Shown here: positions 23,127-32,268 of the stretch, one piece after another
Position numbering within the stretch: position 1 is the stretch's first letter
Layout: each line of letters begins with the position of its first letter
Assembly: GCA_947494335.1 (NCBI GenBank)
Contig: CANLUT010000001.1
Location: 496,001 to 560,000, forward strand
DNA length: 64,000 nucleotides
DNA from: Oligoflexales bacterium
Lineage (GTDB): Bacteria; Bdellovibrionota_B; Oligoflexia; Oligoflexales; RGVZ01
Reading direction: 5' to 3'
The notes under the pieces: generated by a model
Seen by the model: only the letters and a program-made list of their open reading frames with translations
Databases searched by the model: none
What the model was told of the DNA's origin: nothing
Position numbers and translations under genes: made by a program

Positions 23127-25268
23127 ATGAAAACCGGAAACGTTCGTTCAAGTCATAATCTGCCGCTCTATCGCTGGGGACTTTCTCTGGTTGCGTTGTG
23201 CTTTTGTTGGGCTATCACGCCATTTTCAATCTTTGAACGAAGCATATCTGTGGTTGATTTTGGCATGAAAGACGCAGACTCCTACATGAGCCTTGAGCAG
23301 CTCAAGTACCGTTATGATTATGTAGGCCAAGATGATGAGGGTTACGTCTGCCCAGGGCCGGCATGTCCACTTGATCCTGGAGTCAATCCGGCTGTTTTAA
23401 AACATGAGACACTGATTCAGCGATTCTTCTCTAAAACAGTCAGTGCTGAAGGTTGGCGCGGCAAGATGTATCTTCGATGGGACACCAGTGTGCCTAGTTT
23501 TGTTCGCGCCCCAGGGGAGCCGATTGCATTTGATTTTTACGGGCTTGCGGCAAAAAAATGGCGATTTTTTGTTAACGGACAGGAGATCAGCTCCGGGCAG
23601 GGAGCCCCGTCCATTGATGCCATCAATTTTCCTGCGCCGGGTCCGGCTGATTCGAGCATGATACTAGGTTTTGAGCTTGATGCTGGACGCAGTTTGTCAC
23701 CTGGTATTGTTGTTCTCGCGCAGCCTTTTTTAAGTCGACCACATGTTGCCAAGTATTTGCGAGCGGCATATTTGGGCCTAGACAAAGAGCACCTCATACC
23801 AATCAGCATACCGCCGACGGTTTTGGCGCTTCTCGCAGCGATCAGTTGCTTTCTTACGCCTTTTTACAAAGAGATCTTGGCTTTCTCATTTTGGGTCACA
23901 TTTATTAATTGGCGATTTTTACTCGTCAATAATTTGGTGCCGTTTCCGGGATTTCTCAATGTTGATTTTGTCACCTTTAGCTCCATGCTGATGTCGGCAA
24001 CATTGGCTTGCCAGTGGGCGTTTTTAAGCTTTTTTTTCCGAGTAAAATCTAGAATTAAGTGGTTACCGGTCGCAGTCTATGCGGCGATTGTCCCTGTGCT
24101 ATGGGGAGCAGGACTTACAGGAATCGGTCTCGATTTCATTGTGGGTCTGTATCGAAACTTCGAGTGGCAGACAGCCTTATGCTATGCTGCGGGAGCTGTG
24201 ATGGGCTTTCGCGTTTGGATGACTACTAAAAAGCTCGCGTGGGCCAAATATCGTCGGTTGGTCGCTTTCGCGGTTGCAGCGTATAGCTCAGTTCTAACGG
24301 TTGCGTATTTGCTGATGTCGTCATTTTTGTATGGGATGCTGTCCGCTGATGGTTTGATTCCGCAAGATATTGTGTATAAATTTATGGCCTATGGTCCTCG
24401 CGGTTATATTCTACTTGTGGGATTTGTCATTGCTCTTGAGTGGGCGATGATAGTTCGGGATCGCCAGCGTGTTTTACAGCGGTTTGGTAAGGTCGTTGAT
24501 CCCCGTTTGGTCAACGATATCATCCGTGGCCCCGAAAAAGAGTCAAAGCTAATTCCAAATGCAGTGGTTCTATTTGTAGACATACGCATGTTCACAACTA
24601 TCTGCGAAGTGATGGGTCCAGAGCGTGTCGTTAAGGTTCTGAATGAATATCTCGACGTTGTAACGACGGCGATTCAAAATCATGGTGGAGTGGTGGATAA
24701 ATTCGTTGGTGATGCCGTTATGGCTATTTGGGGCGTACCAGAAAAGGGAGAGCAGGATGCCATGGCTGCGGTGAAAGCGGCCATAGACATTAGAACGGGT
24801 ATTCGGACTCTGAATGAAAGACGCATAGCGGCAGGCGAGTTTCCCATCGACGTGGGTATTGGTATTCATGCGGGACAGACTATTTTTGGAGCAATGGGTA
24901 ACGGTGTGCGCGTTGACCATACAGTGATTGGGCCAACTATTAATATCGCTTCTCGTTTGGAATCGATGACCAAAGATTTCGGTTGCGATATTGTTATCTC
25001 TTACAGCGTACTGGCTGATGTTGAGGGAAACGTTCTGATAGAGGATGTCGGACTAGTCGATATCCGCGGTATGGCTGCTCAGGTCGGTGCTGCCAAACTT
25101 ATCGGTGTTCAAGTGAGTGATGATGACTTTGTGATTGGTCATGACATCTTAGAGCAAGTGGTCACTGTGCGCCGCCCAGGTAAAATTGTAGGGACACCAA
25201 ATACCTATGTAGATCGTAATTACCGCGGATTAGCCGTTGTCGAAACCGGCACCCATTCTGCTGCCTGA
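23127..25268 (+). CDS. Membrane-anchored class III adenylate/guanylate cyclase with 7TM sensor
   Basis: Start uncertain: ATG 23127 is preferred over TTG 23112, neither with an ideal RBS. The 713-residue protein has an N-terminal membrane segment, an extracytoplasmic region (VCPGPACP pair near the start, jelly-roll-like strands), about seven transmembrane helices, then a class III cyclase domain. Metal-binding Asp485 (LFVDIRMFT) and Asp529 (FVGDAVMA) are present, with the purine- and transition-state-contacting VDHTVIGPTINIASRLE. The sensor layout parallels the SpoIIE protein at 3178. Known role: cAMP or cGMP synthesis in response to an envelope signal; the ligand is unknown. Confidence 0.9.
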   Translation: MKTGNVRSSHNLPLYRWGLSLVALCFCWAITPFSIFERSISVVDFGMKDADSYMSLEQLKYRYDYVGQDDEGYVCPGPACPLDPGVNPAVLKHETLIQRFFSKTVSAEGWRGKMYLRWDTSVPSFVRAPGEPIAFDFYGLAAKKWRFFVNGQEISSGQGAPSIDAINFPAPGPADSSMILGFELDAGRSLSPGIVVLAQPFLSRPHVAKYLRAAYLGLDKEHLIPISIPPTVLALLAAISCFLTPFYKEILAFSFWVTFINWRFLLVNNLVPFPGFLNVDFVTFSSMLMSATLACQWAFLSFFFRVKSRIKWLPVAVYAAIVPVLWGAGLTGIGLDFIVGLYRNFEWQTALCYAAGAVMGFRVWMTTKKLAWAKYRRLVAFAVAAYSSVLTVAYLLMSSFLYGMLSADGLIPQDIVYKFMAYGPRGYILLVGFVIALEWAMIVRDRQRVLQRFGKVVDPRLVNDIIRGPEKESKLIPNAVVLFVDIRMFTTICEVMGPERVVKVLNEYLDVVTTAIQNHGGVVDKFVGDAVMAIWGVPEKGEQDAMAAVKAAIDIRTGIRTLNERRIAAGEFPIDVGIGIHAGQTIFGAMGNGVRVDHTVIGPTINIASRLESMTKDFGCDIVISYSVLADVEGNVLIEDVGLVDIRGMAAQVGAAKLIGVQVSDDDFVIGHDILEQVVTVRRPGKIVGTPNTYVDRNYRGLAVVETGTHSAA

Positions 25269-25329
25269 CTTTAAGTCATTATCAAAAAACTTAGTGATCT
25301 TATGGCTTAGGTCATAGCATAATGTTGTT

Positions 25330-26022
25330 ATGGCTACAGGAAAGTGCTTATTAAACTTACAGTTTGAGACAGTCGGAGATCGGACGATTGTGTGTCTGGA
25401 CAGCTCGTTGCAGGCATCGTTAGATCTTCTTCGTGAGATTAGCTCCTCGGATATGCTCGCTAAAGCCGATGAAATCAGGCATCCCGAGCGACAGCGGGAG
25501 TGGATTCTTAGCCGAATGCTAATGCGCGAAATTGCAGGATACGTTCCCGAAAAGGGTGAGCACGGCGAGCTTATTTGGCGCGATGAACACGCAGGAAGTC
25601 TGACGCATAAAAAAGGCCATGTGGCTCTTGCGTGGCGAGCTGTCGCATCTAAGTCAGATGATCCCGGTATCGACTTAGAGTCTGTGCGTGATTTGGAGGA
25701 TGACCTCCAGCTGAAAGTTGTAACATTTGCCGAGGTAGATGTTGGCTCTCAAATTGGTAGGGGGTGGTCAACGGCTGTATTCTCTGCAAAGGAAGCTATT
25801 TTTAAATGTCTTTTCAGGAATGTTGGTTTCAGATTCTACTACGAGGCCGCTGAGCTTTTAGATGTGAATTACGCGGGTGGCCACGGTATTATGATGTTTT
25901 CGATGACCAGGCACCTCAGTGAACGAGTTCCTCAACATTCAAAAGTCCGCGTTGATTTTAAAAAAATTAGGCTAGGTGCAGATGAATTCTGGCTGACGTC
26001 AGCCAGAAGAGGTTTTTTATGA
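25330..26022 (+). CDS. 4'-phosphopantetheinyl transferase (Sfp/EntD-type)
   Basis: 230 residues. PPTase motifs are in order: RQREWILSRMLMR, SLTHKKGHVALAW, DPGIDLE with the Mg2+-binding Asp/Glu, and FSAKEAIFKCLF, the WSxKEA-type motif. It transfers phosphopantetheine from CoA to a carrier-protein Ser. There is no carrier protein or modular synthase in the window, so the partner could be the fatty-acid ACP. Its stop overlaps the next start (ATGA), an operon with gamma-glutamyltransferase. Confidence 0.88.
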   Translation: MATGKCLLNLQFETVGDRTIVCLDSSLQASLDLLREISSSDMLAKADEIRHPERQREWILSRMLMREIAGYVPEKGEHGELIWRDEHAGSLTHKKGHVALAWRAVASKSDDPGIDLESVRDLEDDLQLKVVTFAEVDVGSQIGRGWSTAVFSAKEAIFKCLFRNVGFRFYYEAAELLDVNYAGGHGIMMFSMTRHLSERVPQHSKVRVDFKKIRLGADEFWLTSARRGFL

Positions 26023-27797
26023 GTTGGTTTCGATTTCTGATTCAGCTTTGTGGTTTGCTACTAGTAACAACGTGTACAACTACGACGGATAGTCAGTCTT
26101 TACTTTCGCGTTCTTTTGGCCCCGCCCAGCAAGGGCGGAGGGCATCCGACTATCACGCTGAAAGTGACCGCGGCATGGTTGTAGCCGCTCATCCGTTGGC
26201 CTCCGCTGCCGGCGCAGCCATGCTGAGCCGTGGTGGAAATGCCATTGACGCAGCAGTCGCAACATCTTTCGTGATTAGCGTCGTTCGCCCGCAGAGCACT
26301 GGGTTGGGCGGTGGTGGCTTTATGCTTTACCACGACCAAGCTCGGAAGCGTCAGCGTATCTTTGATTTTCGTGAGCGGGCGCCCATGAAGGCCAATGCGA
26401 CGATGTTTATAAATGATAGGGGTGACTATAAGAATGTTTTCTTTAACGGTCAGCAAGTCAAAGACCCAGCGATCGTGGGGCATTTGTCAGTCGCTGTTCC
26501 TGGACTGGTGAAAGGTCTTGTCGAGATACACCGTGAACTTGGCAAGCTTAAGTTGAATGAAGTGATCGCACCTGCCATAGACGCTGCCAGCAAAGGGTTT
26601 CCAGTTTATCCATCACTGGCAAAAGAAATTAAGGAGCGTGAGCAGTGGCTGCAACTTTATCCTGGTAGCCGACAGATTTTTTTTAAGGATGGAAAGCCGC
26701 TTGAGGCGGGACAGAAACTTGTACAATCCGATTTGGCAGAGACTTTAAAACTGATTGCAGCGACTGGTTATCGTGATTTCTATGAGGGCGAAACCTCCAA
26801 GAAAATTGTGTCTGAAATAAAAAAGGGGGGAGGCGTTCTTGACACGACTGACCTAAGGTCTTATCGGATGATCGAACGGGTCCCGGTATCAAGTTATTAT
26901 CGGGGGCACCGTGTTGTTTCTATGCCACCGCCTTCGTCAGGTGGTGTGCATATCATTGAAATGTTGAACATGCTTGAGCAAAAAGACCTTTCAAAGCTTC
27001 ACCCGCGTGGAGCGACCTATCTTCATTATTTAGCTGAGGTTATGCGCCGCGCATTTGCAGATCGCGCTAAAGAGATGGGAGATCCAGATTTTGTGGATAT
27101 TCCAACTCATCGCCTGACGTCGAAGGCTTATGCAAAGAATCTGGCTGCATCAATTGATCCGCAAAAGGTGACTCCGTCATCGACTATGGGTCTTTCAGCT
27201 CCGACAGGTGAGTCGCCCTCAACAAGTCACATCAGCGTGATGGATCAATGGGGTAATGCTGTGGCTACAACCCAAACTGTGAACTACTCATTTGGGAGTT
27301 GTGTTGTCGCAGTGGGTACCGGCGTTGTTCTTAATGATGAGATGGATGATTTTACGACAAAGCCGGGGGGCAGTAATGCTTTTGGGCTAGTGACGGGCCC
27401 CAAGAACGATATTGCGCCTGGAAAAACACCGCTTTCAAGTATGAGTCCAACCATGATTTTGGACAAAAAGGGTCAGGTAGAGCTTGTTGCTGGTTCGCCT
27501 GGCGGTCCGCGTATTATCAATGCGGTTTTGCAAACCATCACCAACGTGATTGATTTTAAAATGTCGCTTCTAGACGCCGTCCATGCAACCAGAATTCATC
27601 ACCAGTGGATGCCGGATACGTTGCGATATGAAAACAATGCACTTGATGACGACACAAAAAAGCGCCTGACAGCCATAGGACATGCACTAACTCCAATAGA
27701 AACTGTGGGCGATGTGCAGGCGATTTCTCGTGATAGTAGCGGTATGATCCACGGCGTCAGCGACATCCGCAGCGATGGCAAACCCGCCACCCCATAA
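26019..27797 (+). CDS. ggt: Gamma-glutamyltransferase, lipoprotein form
   Basis: 592 residues with a signal ending LLVTTCTTT, so it is probably lipid-anchored rather than a soluble periplasmic enzyme. The large-subunit motif is VRPQSTGLGGGGFMLYHD. The autocleavage site and nucleophile is Thr402 in PSTSHISVMDQWGNAVA, giving the usual large and small subunits. Known reaction: transfer or hydrolysis of the gamma-glutamyl group of glutathione and related compounds. Translationally coupled to the PPTase gene. A dispersed repeat begins 3 bp after the stop. Confidence 0.95.
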   Translation: MSWFRFLIQLCGLLLVTTCTTTTDSQSLLSRSFGPAQQGRRASDYHAESDRGMVVAAHPLASAAGAAMLSRGGNAIDAAVATSFVISVVRPQSTGLGGGGFMLYHDQARKRQRIFDFRERAPMKANATMFINDRGDYKNVFFNGQQVKDPAIVGHLSVAVPGLVKGLVEIHRELGKLKLNEVIAPAIDAASKGFPVYPSLAKEIKEREQWLQLYPGSRQIFFKDGKPLEAGQKLVQSDLAETLKLIAATGYRDFYEGETSKKIVSEIKKGGGVLDTTDLRSYRMIERVPVSSYYRGHRVVSMPPPSSGGVHIIEMLNMLEQKDLSKLHPRGATYLHYLAEVMRRAFADRAKEMGDPDFVDIPTHRLTSKAYAKNLAASIDPQKVTPSSTMGLSAPTGESPSTSHISVMDQWGNAVATTQTVNYSFGSCVVAVGTGVVLNDEMDDFTTKPGGSNAFGLVTGPKNDIAPGKTPLSSMSPTMILDKKGQVELVAGSPGGPRIINAVLQTITNVIDFKMSLLDAVHATRIHHQWMPDTLRYENNALDDDTKKRLTAIGHALTPIETVGDVQAISRDSSGMIHGVSDIRSDGKPATP

Positions 27798-27799
27798 TT

Positions 27800-27817
27800 G
27801 GTGCCACCCGACTGATT
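27800..27817. repeat. Third copy of GGTGCCACCCGACTGATT
   Basis: Identical over 18 bp to 11438-11455, and over 17 bp to the right arm at 9969-9985. It sits exactly between the ggt stop and the truncated 3' end of the pseudogene on the opposite strand, so it marks a sequence junction. Confidence 0.85.
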
Positions 27818-28164
27818 CGCAATTTCTGACCAGTCATTTACCTCTAGGGGCAGATTCGCTCCAGAAAGGACGCCAGATAACGTGCTTCCTTGCATGGCGC
27901 CGGATAGTTTCACGCGACTCACATAATGGCTATTTGTCGTTTTTCCATTAATCGTTTGTGTGCTCACGCGGGCGGATCCCTCGATACAGTCTCCAAAGAC
28001 ATTCACGTTGTTAAATTTATTAAATAGACACGCCTTGCCATGGTGTTTTCTGCGATATCATCCCAGGTGGTGACGGTTCGGGATGCAGCGCGCGCATCCA
28101 TGCCGGTAGTGAAACCAGCAAAGGCAATCGAGTAAGCCAAGACAAGGAAAAATTTACGATACAT
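27818..28164 (-). pseudogene. Secreted-protein pseudogene: frameshifted and 3'-truncated
   Basis: On the minus strand an ATG at 28164, with GGGAGG about 6 nt upstream, opens a signal peptide (MYRKFFLVLAYSIAFAGF...) and runs to TTWDDIAEN before meeting a stop (TGA) near 28003. Another frame overlaps it and continues with sensible sequence (KACLFNKFNNVNVFGD, then a Ser/Thr/Gly-rich region). The two join if one base is added or removed near the GAAAAC run at about 28050. The 3' end runs into the dispersed repeat at 27817 and then antisense to ggt, with no proper terminus. Both defects suggest a decayed exported-protein gene; an assembly error could explain only the frameshift. Confidence 0.65.
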
Positions 28165-28306
28165 CGATCCCTCCCAGGGTGAGGTGGGGGTTATATAAGA
28201 TCTGTTGGCTTTTTAAAGTGTGCCCTGACAGAGTCCATAAATTCCGATGGCCGGTAGCCTAAATCAGCCGATCTATCGGGGAGTTGGCCATGATATTTGC
28301 CAGGAT

Positions 28307-29164
28307 CTACGATTGTTGCCGAAACTGCTCTAAAAGCTTCTGCCAACGAAACTCAACAGACTTAGAATAGTCTTCCCAGCTATGAATCGTTTCATCTGTG
28401 CCGGGTTTTAGAAGGGTGCGTGAGACAGGAAACAAAGATGATGGATGCTCAGCGCATATTTTCCGCGTATTGGCGTCGAAGGCTGCGCCTTGAGCGCCGA
28501 TGCCGGGTAGCAAGTACGCATGGGGAGCGTTAGGTAGCTTTTCGAGCAGTGAGAACGGAATCGATGTTGCCCCCAAGACCCATCCTAGTTGTTGTGTCAA
28601 ACGTTCGGACTCAGCAAACTGCATAAACTGTTTAAATACATCCAGGGCTATTGGTTCGCCGTTTTTTGAGGGTAGCATCTGAATATCGCGACCAGCCTGA
28701 TTGCTAGAAAGCCATACCACATAGGCTCCACGTCCCTTTTTCAGCCATGGTGTGATCGCCTTGATAGCGTCTACTCCCATCCAAGGAAGCACCGTTAGAG
28801 CATCAGCTTGATAGGTGTCATAGGCTGTTTTTCCATAGGCTGACATCGTGCTACTGATGTCACCGCGTTTAGCGTCCAAAATAACAAATAGATTTCGTTT
28901 TTTGGCGTCCATGATCACGTCCCTAAGCGCGCTCATACCGACTGGGCCAAACTGTTCGAAAAAGGCTGACTGAAACTTAATTGAGTGCGCTTGGCCGGAT
29001 ATTTTTGACACGACCGCATCGTACCAGCGCTCTAGAAATGACTCTGGTGCTAGTCGTTCATATTGTTTCCGCAAAAAAGGGTGGAGTTCTGAGACGTCCG
29101 GGTCAAAGCCAATACAAATGGAGTGACCTTTTTCGTTAATCTTGTCTTTCAATAGAGTGTGCAA
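28307..29164 (-). CDS. pyrF: Orotidine 5'-phosphate decarboxylase (long type)
   Basis: 285 residues, the length of the longer bacterial (PyrF type 2) family. Motifs are ICIGFDPD at the N-terminus, the catalytic LDAKRGDISSTMSAYG, and PHAYLLPGIGAQG near the phosphate site. Start is TTG 29164 with AGGTGG 5 nt upstream. It catalyses decarboxylation of OMP to UMP, the last step of de novo pyrimidine synthesis. A stand-alone gene. Confidence 0.95.
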   Translation of the reverse strand: MHTLLKDKINEKGHSICIGFDPDVSELHPFLRKQYERLAPESFLERWYDAVVSKISGQAHSIKFQSAFFEQFGPVGMSALRDVIMDAKKRNLFVILDAKRGDISSTMSAYGKTAYDTYQADALTVLPWMGVDAIKAITPWLKKGRGAYVVWLSSNQAGRDIQMLPSKNGEPIALDVFKQFMQFAESERLTQQLGWVLGATSIPFSLLEKLPNAPHAYLLPGIGAQGAAFDANTRKICAEHPSSLFPVSRTLLKPGTDETIHSWEDYSKSVEFRWQKLLEQFRQQS

Positions 29165-29256
29165 CTGGCCACCTGCTTATATCGAAGGATCATCGTGAGC
29201 GTAAAGCTCAGTCAGCATTTCGTCAACCATGACTCTGAAAATTTTTGAAGAATTAT

Positions 29257-29934
29257 TTAGTGAGCAAGACTCTTAGCGATTTCAGGATCTCGTTTCGGGA
29301 CTTTTTCCTGCTTCACTTTCTCAATTTGGCGACGAAGGCCCGCCAGAAATTGTACAGGCCAGTTTTTCTGAAATGTATTTACCACAAATTTTGGTACTGA
29401 TCCCTTGGGGTCGCTAAGTAGCGTGATATCCATATAAGTGGAGGTATTGTCTTCTGGTCTAAGATAGAAGGTGCTTAATTCGAGTCGCGCTCTGATGCGG
29501 TCAGGGTCAATAAACTCCCCGTCTACAGATTGGTAGCTGATCCAATAAGTATTTTTAGCCCGTATTTTTAGTGAGCCCATCGCCACAGTGTAGCGATCTT
29601 GGAGCGGCCAGGGCATCTTAACGCGGGCGTATTCGATACGGGAATCTCGATCCAGCTGGCGCACAGTGGTTTTTTCTTCCACCATGGGGACCCACTCTGG
29701 CGACCGAGCGTTATCACTCATGACGGCAAACACATCGTCGATCTTGTAGGGTAGGGTTGCAATCCCGCGGACAGCAATGACTTCGCTGTCTTTGTGCTCT
29801 CGGCGCCACACCTGAACGCCGTCCTGTTCTGTCCAGTAACTCCAGTCTTCAGTGCTGGGATCGGGTTCTGCCGAGGCGGAGCCCGACATGGCTATCAGAA
29901 TAATCAGAGGTCCATATATTAAGCGTTTCAGCAT
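29257..29934 (-). CDS. START-domain (SRPBCC) lipid-binding-like periplasmic protein
   Basis: Start at ATG 29934 gives a clean signal peptide (MLKRLIYGPLIILIAMSGSASA) and 225 residues; a GTG at 29970 is possible. After WSYWTEQDGVQVWRRE, the START pattern follows: VRGIATLPYKIDDVFAVMSD, WPLQDRYTV and a C-terminal helix (VNTFQKNWPVQFLAGLRRQIE). Such domains form a hydrophobic pocket for lipids. Export implies a periplasmic lipid role; the ligand is unknown. Confidence 0.85.
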   Translation of the reverse strand: MLKRLIYGPLIILIAMSGSASAEPDPSTEDWSYWTEQDGVQVWRREHKDSEVIAVRGIATLPYKIDDVFAVMSDNARSPEWVPMVEEKTTVRQLDRDSRIEYARVKMPWPLQDRYTVAMGSLKIRAKNTYWISYQSVDGEFIDPDRIRARLELSTFYLRPEDNTSTYMDITLLSDPKGSVPKFVVNTFQKNWPVQFLAGLRRQIEKVKQEKVPKRDPEIAKSLAH

Positions 29935-30058
29935 GTTGATTAAGACGCCCCCGTTAACTTTTCCTGCCACAATGAAGTATTCGGCAGAGACATACAGGAG
30001 CTCAAGGGAGCAGAGCTGCGCCCAAGTAAAATCTCATAAAATCAACAGCTTAGTGCAA

Positions 30059-32080
30059 TTACTTGGGTAATACGATCTTGTAGATACCGGAAGCTATGAA
30101 TAACTCCATGAGCTGACCATCGATTTTCCCACCACGAACATCCATGTTGATAATGTCGAGTGCTTTTTCTGCGCTAACGGCCTTTTTATAAGGACGGTCG
30201 GCCGCAGTTAGGGCGTCATAAATGTCAGCGATGGCCATCATGCGCGACTGAATCGGGATTTGTGAGGCTAAAGCTTGATTGGGATAGCCCGTTCCGTCGA
30301 GCTTCTCGTGATGCTTTGCGGCGATCTCGGGGACATTCGACAGGCGGTGTCCCCAAGGAATTTTCCTCAGAAACTCGTAGGTGTGAACAACGTGACTCTG
30401 GATTTCTGCAAATTCCTCTGCGGTGAGGGATCCCCTCGACACGCTGAGAGCTTTTAGTTCTTCTGTGGAAAGATAGCTTTTCTTGCGTCCATGTAAATCT
30501 TCATATGTCATTTTTGCGATTTCATTTAGACGCTCAAAACCGCCTTGTTCAAGGACCGTTGGTTCGTTAGCTTTCATAATGAACGATAGATAATCGTCGA
30601 GTTCTGCGAGCTTTCGACTTCTCAGCTCTGCCAGGTTGTCGACAGAAAAATCCATGGGAAATGCAGCTGGATTATTCATGAAATTGATCTGAGCGCGCAT
30701 AAAGCCGATTTCAATTGAGGCTCGAATCAGTTCAAATCGCTCCATGAGTGCTTCAAACTGCCACGGATAAAGCTTTTTCGCCTTCACTAAGACATTCTCA
30801 CGAACCCCCAGTTTCCCAAAGTCGTGCAGCAATGACGCGTATTCGATTTCCTGAATCTGATCCTCGGAAAACTTGATGTTTTTGAAATGCGGATCGTCGC
30901 TGCGGTCAACAGCTTTGGCAAGGCCGGTCGTCAATTTGGCTACGCGGTGTGAATGACCGGAGGTCGTTGGATCACGCTGCTCAATCGCCGTGACTGATGC
31001 ATTTACAAAGCCGTCAAACAGACGACGGATCTCGTTGTGCATTTCAGCATTTTCAAGAGCTATACCGGCCTGTTGGGCAACGATTTCGGCGTACTCTTCA
31101 TCGCGCTCTAGAAATGGGATGACGTGATCTTTGAAGTCTTGGGGCGCTCGAAGATCTGTTTTCCAGTCGCGTTTACGGTTAATCAACTGAATGACCCCAA
31201 TCACACGGTGACTGATGTCAAACATCGGGAGGGTTAGCATAGAGTGTGATTCGTAGCCGATACGTTGATCAAAGGATCTATTATGCTTCACACCAAAAGG
31301 GTTTCTGGTGGCATCGTCTGAAAGATCGTAGAGATCGGGGATATTAATCGGCTTTCCATGGATGGCAGCGTTACCAACGATGGACTTGTTATCAATTGGT
31401 ATTGTGAACTCGGCGAAGTCAGGTTTGATCGATGAGTTCTGTGTGAAGCGAAAACGCAGTTTGGCATCTTCAAGTCTTGAGCTGCCGCTGGCGTAATCTA
31501 GAGTGTAAATAGATCCAGCGTCTGCTCGACAAATCTGACGTGCTTTTAGCAAAATCAGGTTCAGCAACTTCGTGATGTCGCGCTCTCCGTTCAGCTCTCT
31601 GGAGATGCTCATAACGTGCTTGACGTTTTCTGTGGTTTCTTCAAGAACGTCACGTTCGGCGTTGGCATTTGTCAAAGCGTTTTGAAATGACACAATACTT
31701 TTAATGCAGGCATGTAAACTGCTGACAGAGGTCGGTAGGCCAAGTGTGAGGGATCCAGCTTGCACGGCTTCTAGGGGTAGTTTCTGTAACTCCTCTTCAG
31801 TTCCTGCGCAGATAATCGCTGCCATTGGCAATTTGTAACGCTCAACTTGAGATTGCATCCGGTCAAACGACATGAAGGACTCAGGTCCAAGGATGACTTG
31901 AGTAAAGCCGTCTTTTTGAAGCGTGAGGCATTGTAAGTCTTTGCCATGGAGTGTTGGCTTCCACGCAGACAGAAACTCATCTTGCAGAATGGCGGCAAAT
32001 AGGGATTCGATGGTTTTGAGCGAAATCGATTCAGCAATTTGTTCGTTTGAAATAACTGAGAGCTGGCGTGCACTTGTCAT
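30059..32080 (-). CDS. GAF / HD-GYP domain protein (c-di-GMP phosphodiesterase-like) with long insertion
   Basis: Start at ATG 32080 (GGGGAAA upstream), 673 residues. An N-terminal region of about 130 residues resembles a receiver-like fold without a clear phospho-site. It is followed by a helix, a GAF domain (about 155-345: LLNLILLKARQICRADAGSIYTLD, later IGVIQLINRKRD), then an HD-GYP domain with HDFGK at residue 419 and HHEKLDGTGYP at residue 590. The metal ligands are intact. The 171 residues between the two motifs are far more than in canonical HD-GYP proteins (about 60-70), so there is an insertion of about 100 residues. Likely degrades c-di-GMP; a PilZ effector lies at 53.2 kb. Confidence 0.88.
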   Translation of the reverse strand: MTSARQLSVISNEQIAESISLKTIESLFAAILQDEFLSAWKPTLHGKDLQCLTLQKDGFTQVILGPESFMSFDRMQSQVERYKLPMAAIICAGTEEELQKLPLEAVQAGSLTLGLPTSVSSLHACIKSIVSFQNALTNANAERDVLEETTENVKHVMSISRELNGERDITKLLNLILLKARQICRADAGSIYTLDYASGSSRLEDAKLRFRFTQNSSIKPDFAEFTIPIDNKSIVGNAAIHGKPINIPDLYDLSDDATRNPFGVKHNRSFDQRIGYESHSMLTLPMFDISHRVIGVIQLINRKRDWKTDLRAPQDFKDHVIPFLERDEEYAEIVAQQAGIALENAEMHNEIRRLFDGFVNASVTAIEQRDPTTSGHSHRVAKLTTGLAKAVDRSDDPHFKNIKFSEDQIQEIEYASLLHDFGKLGVRENVLVKAKKLYPWQFEALMERFELIRASIEIGFMRAQINFMNNPAAFPMDFSVDNLAELRSRKLAELDDYLSFIMKANEPTVLEQGGFERLNEIAKMTYEDLHGRKKSYLSTEELKALSVSRGSLTAEEFAEIQSHVVHTYEFLRKIPWGHRLSNVPEIAAKHHEKLDGTGYPNQALASQIPIQSRMMAIADIYDALTAADRPYKKAVSAEKALDIINMDVRGGKIDGQLMELFIASGIYKIVLPK

Positions 32081-32268
32081 GTGTTTCCCCAAGTCCGTTT
32101 GAATTTACTCACGGTTCTTTGATTGCACCAAAAGATCTGAAAATGGCTCTATATTTAGTTTACATGACGCTTGCCTTTGTCCGAAGCAGTAGGTAAATTT
32201 TTCATCGCTTTAATGATTGCTTTCGACGTGTATCGATATGGGACTTATGCTCGCTGAAGGGGGTTCAA

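Noticed and set aside
27599-28006. 135-codon minus-strand frame as an intact gene
   Set aside because: Its 3' part is antisense to ggt and its 5' end lacks a proper start. It is better explained as the downstream piece of the frameshifted pseudogene.
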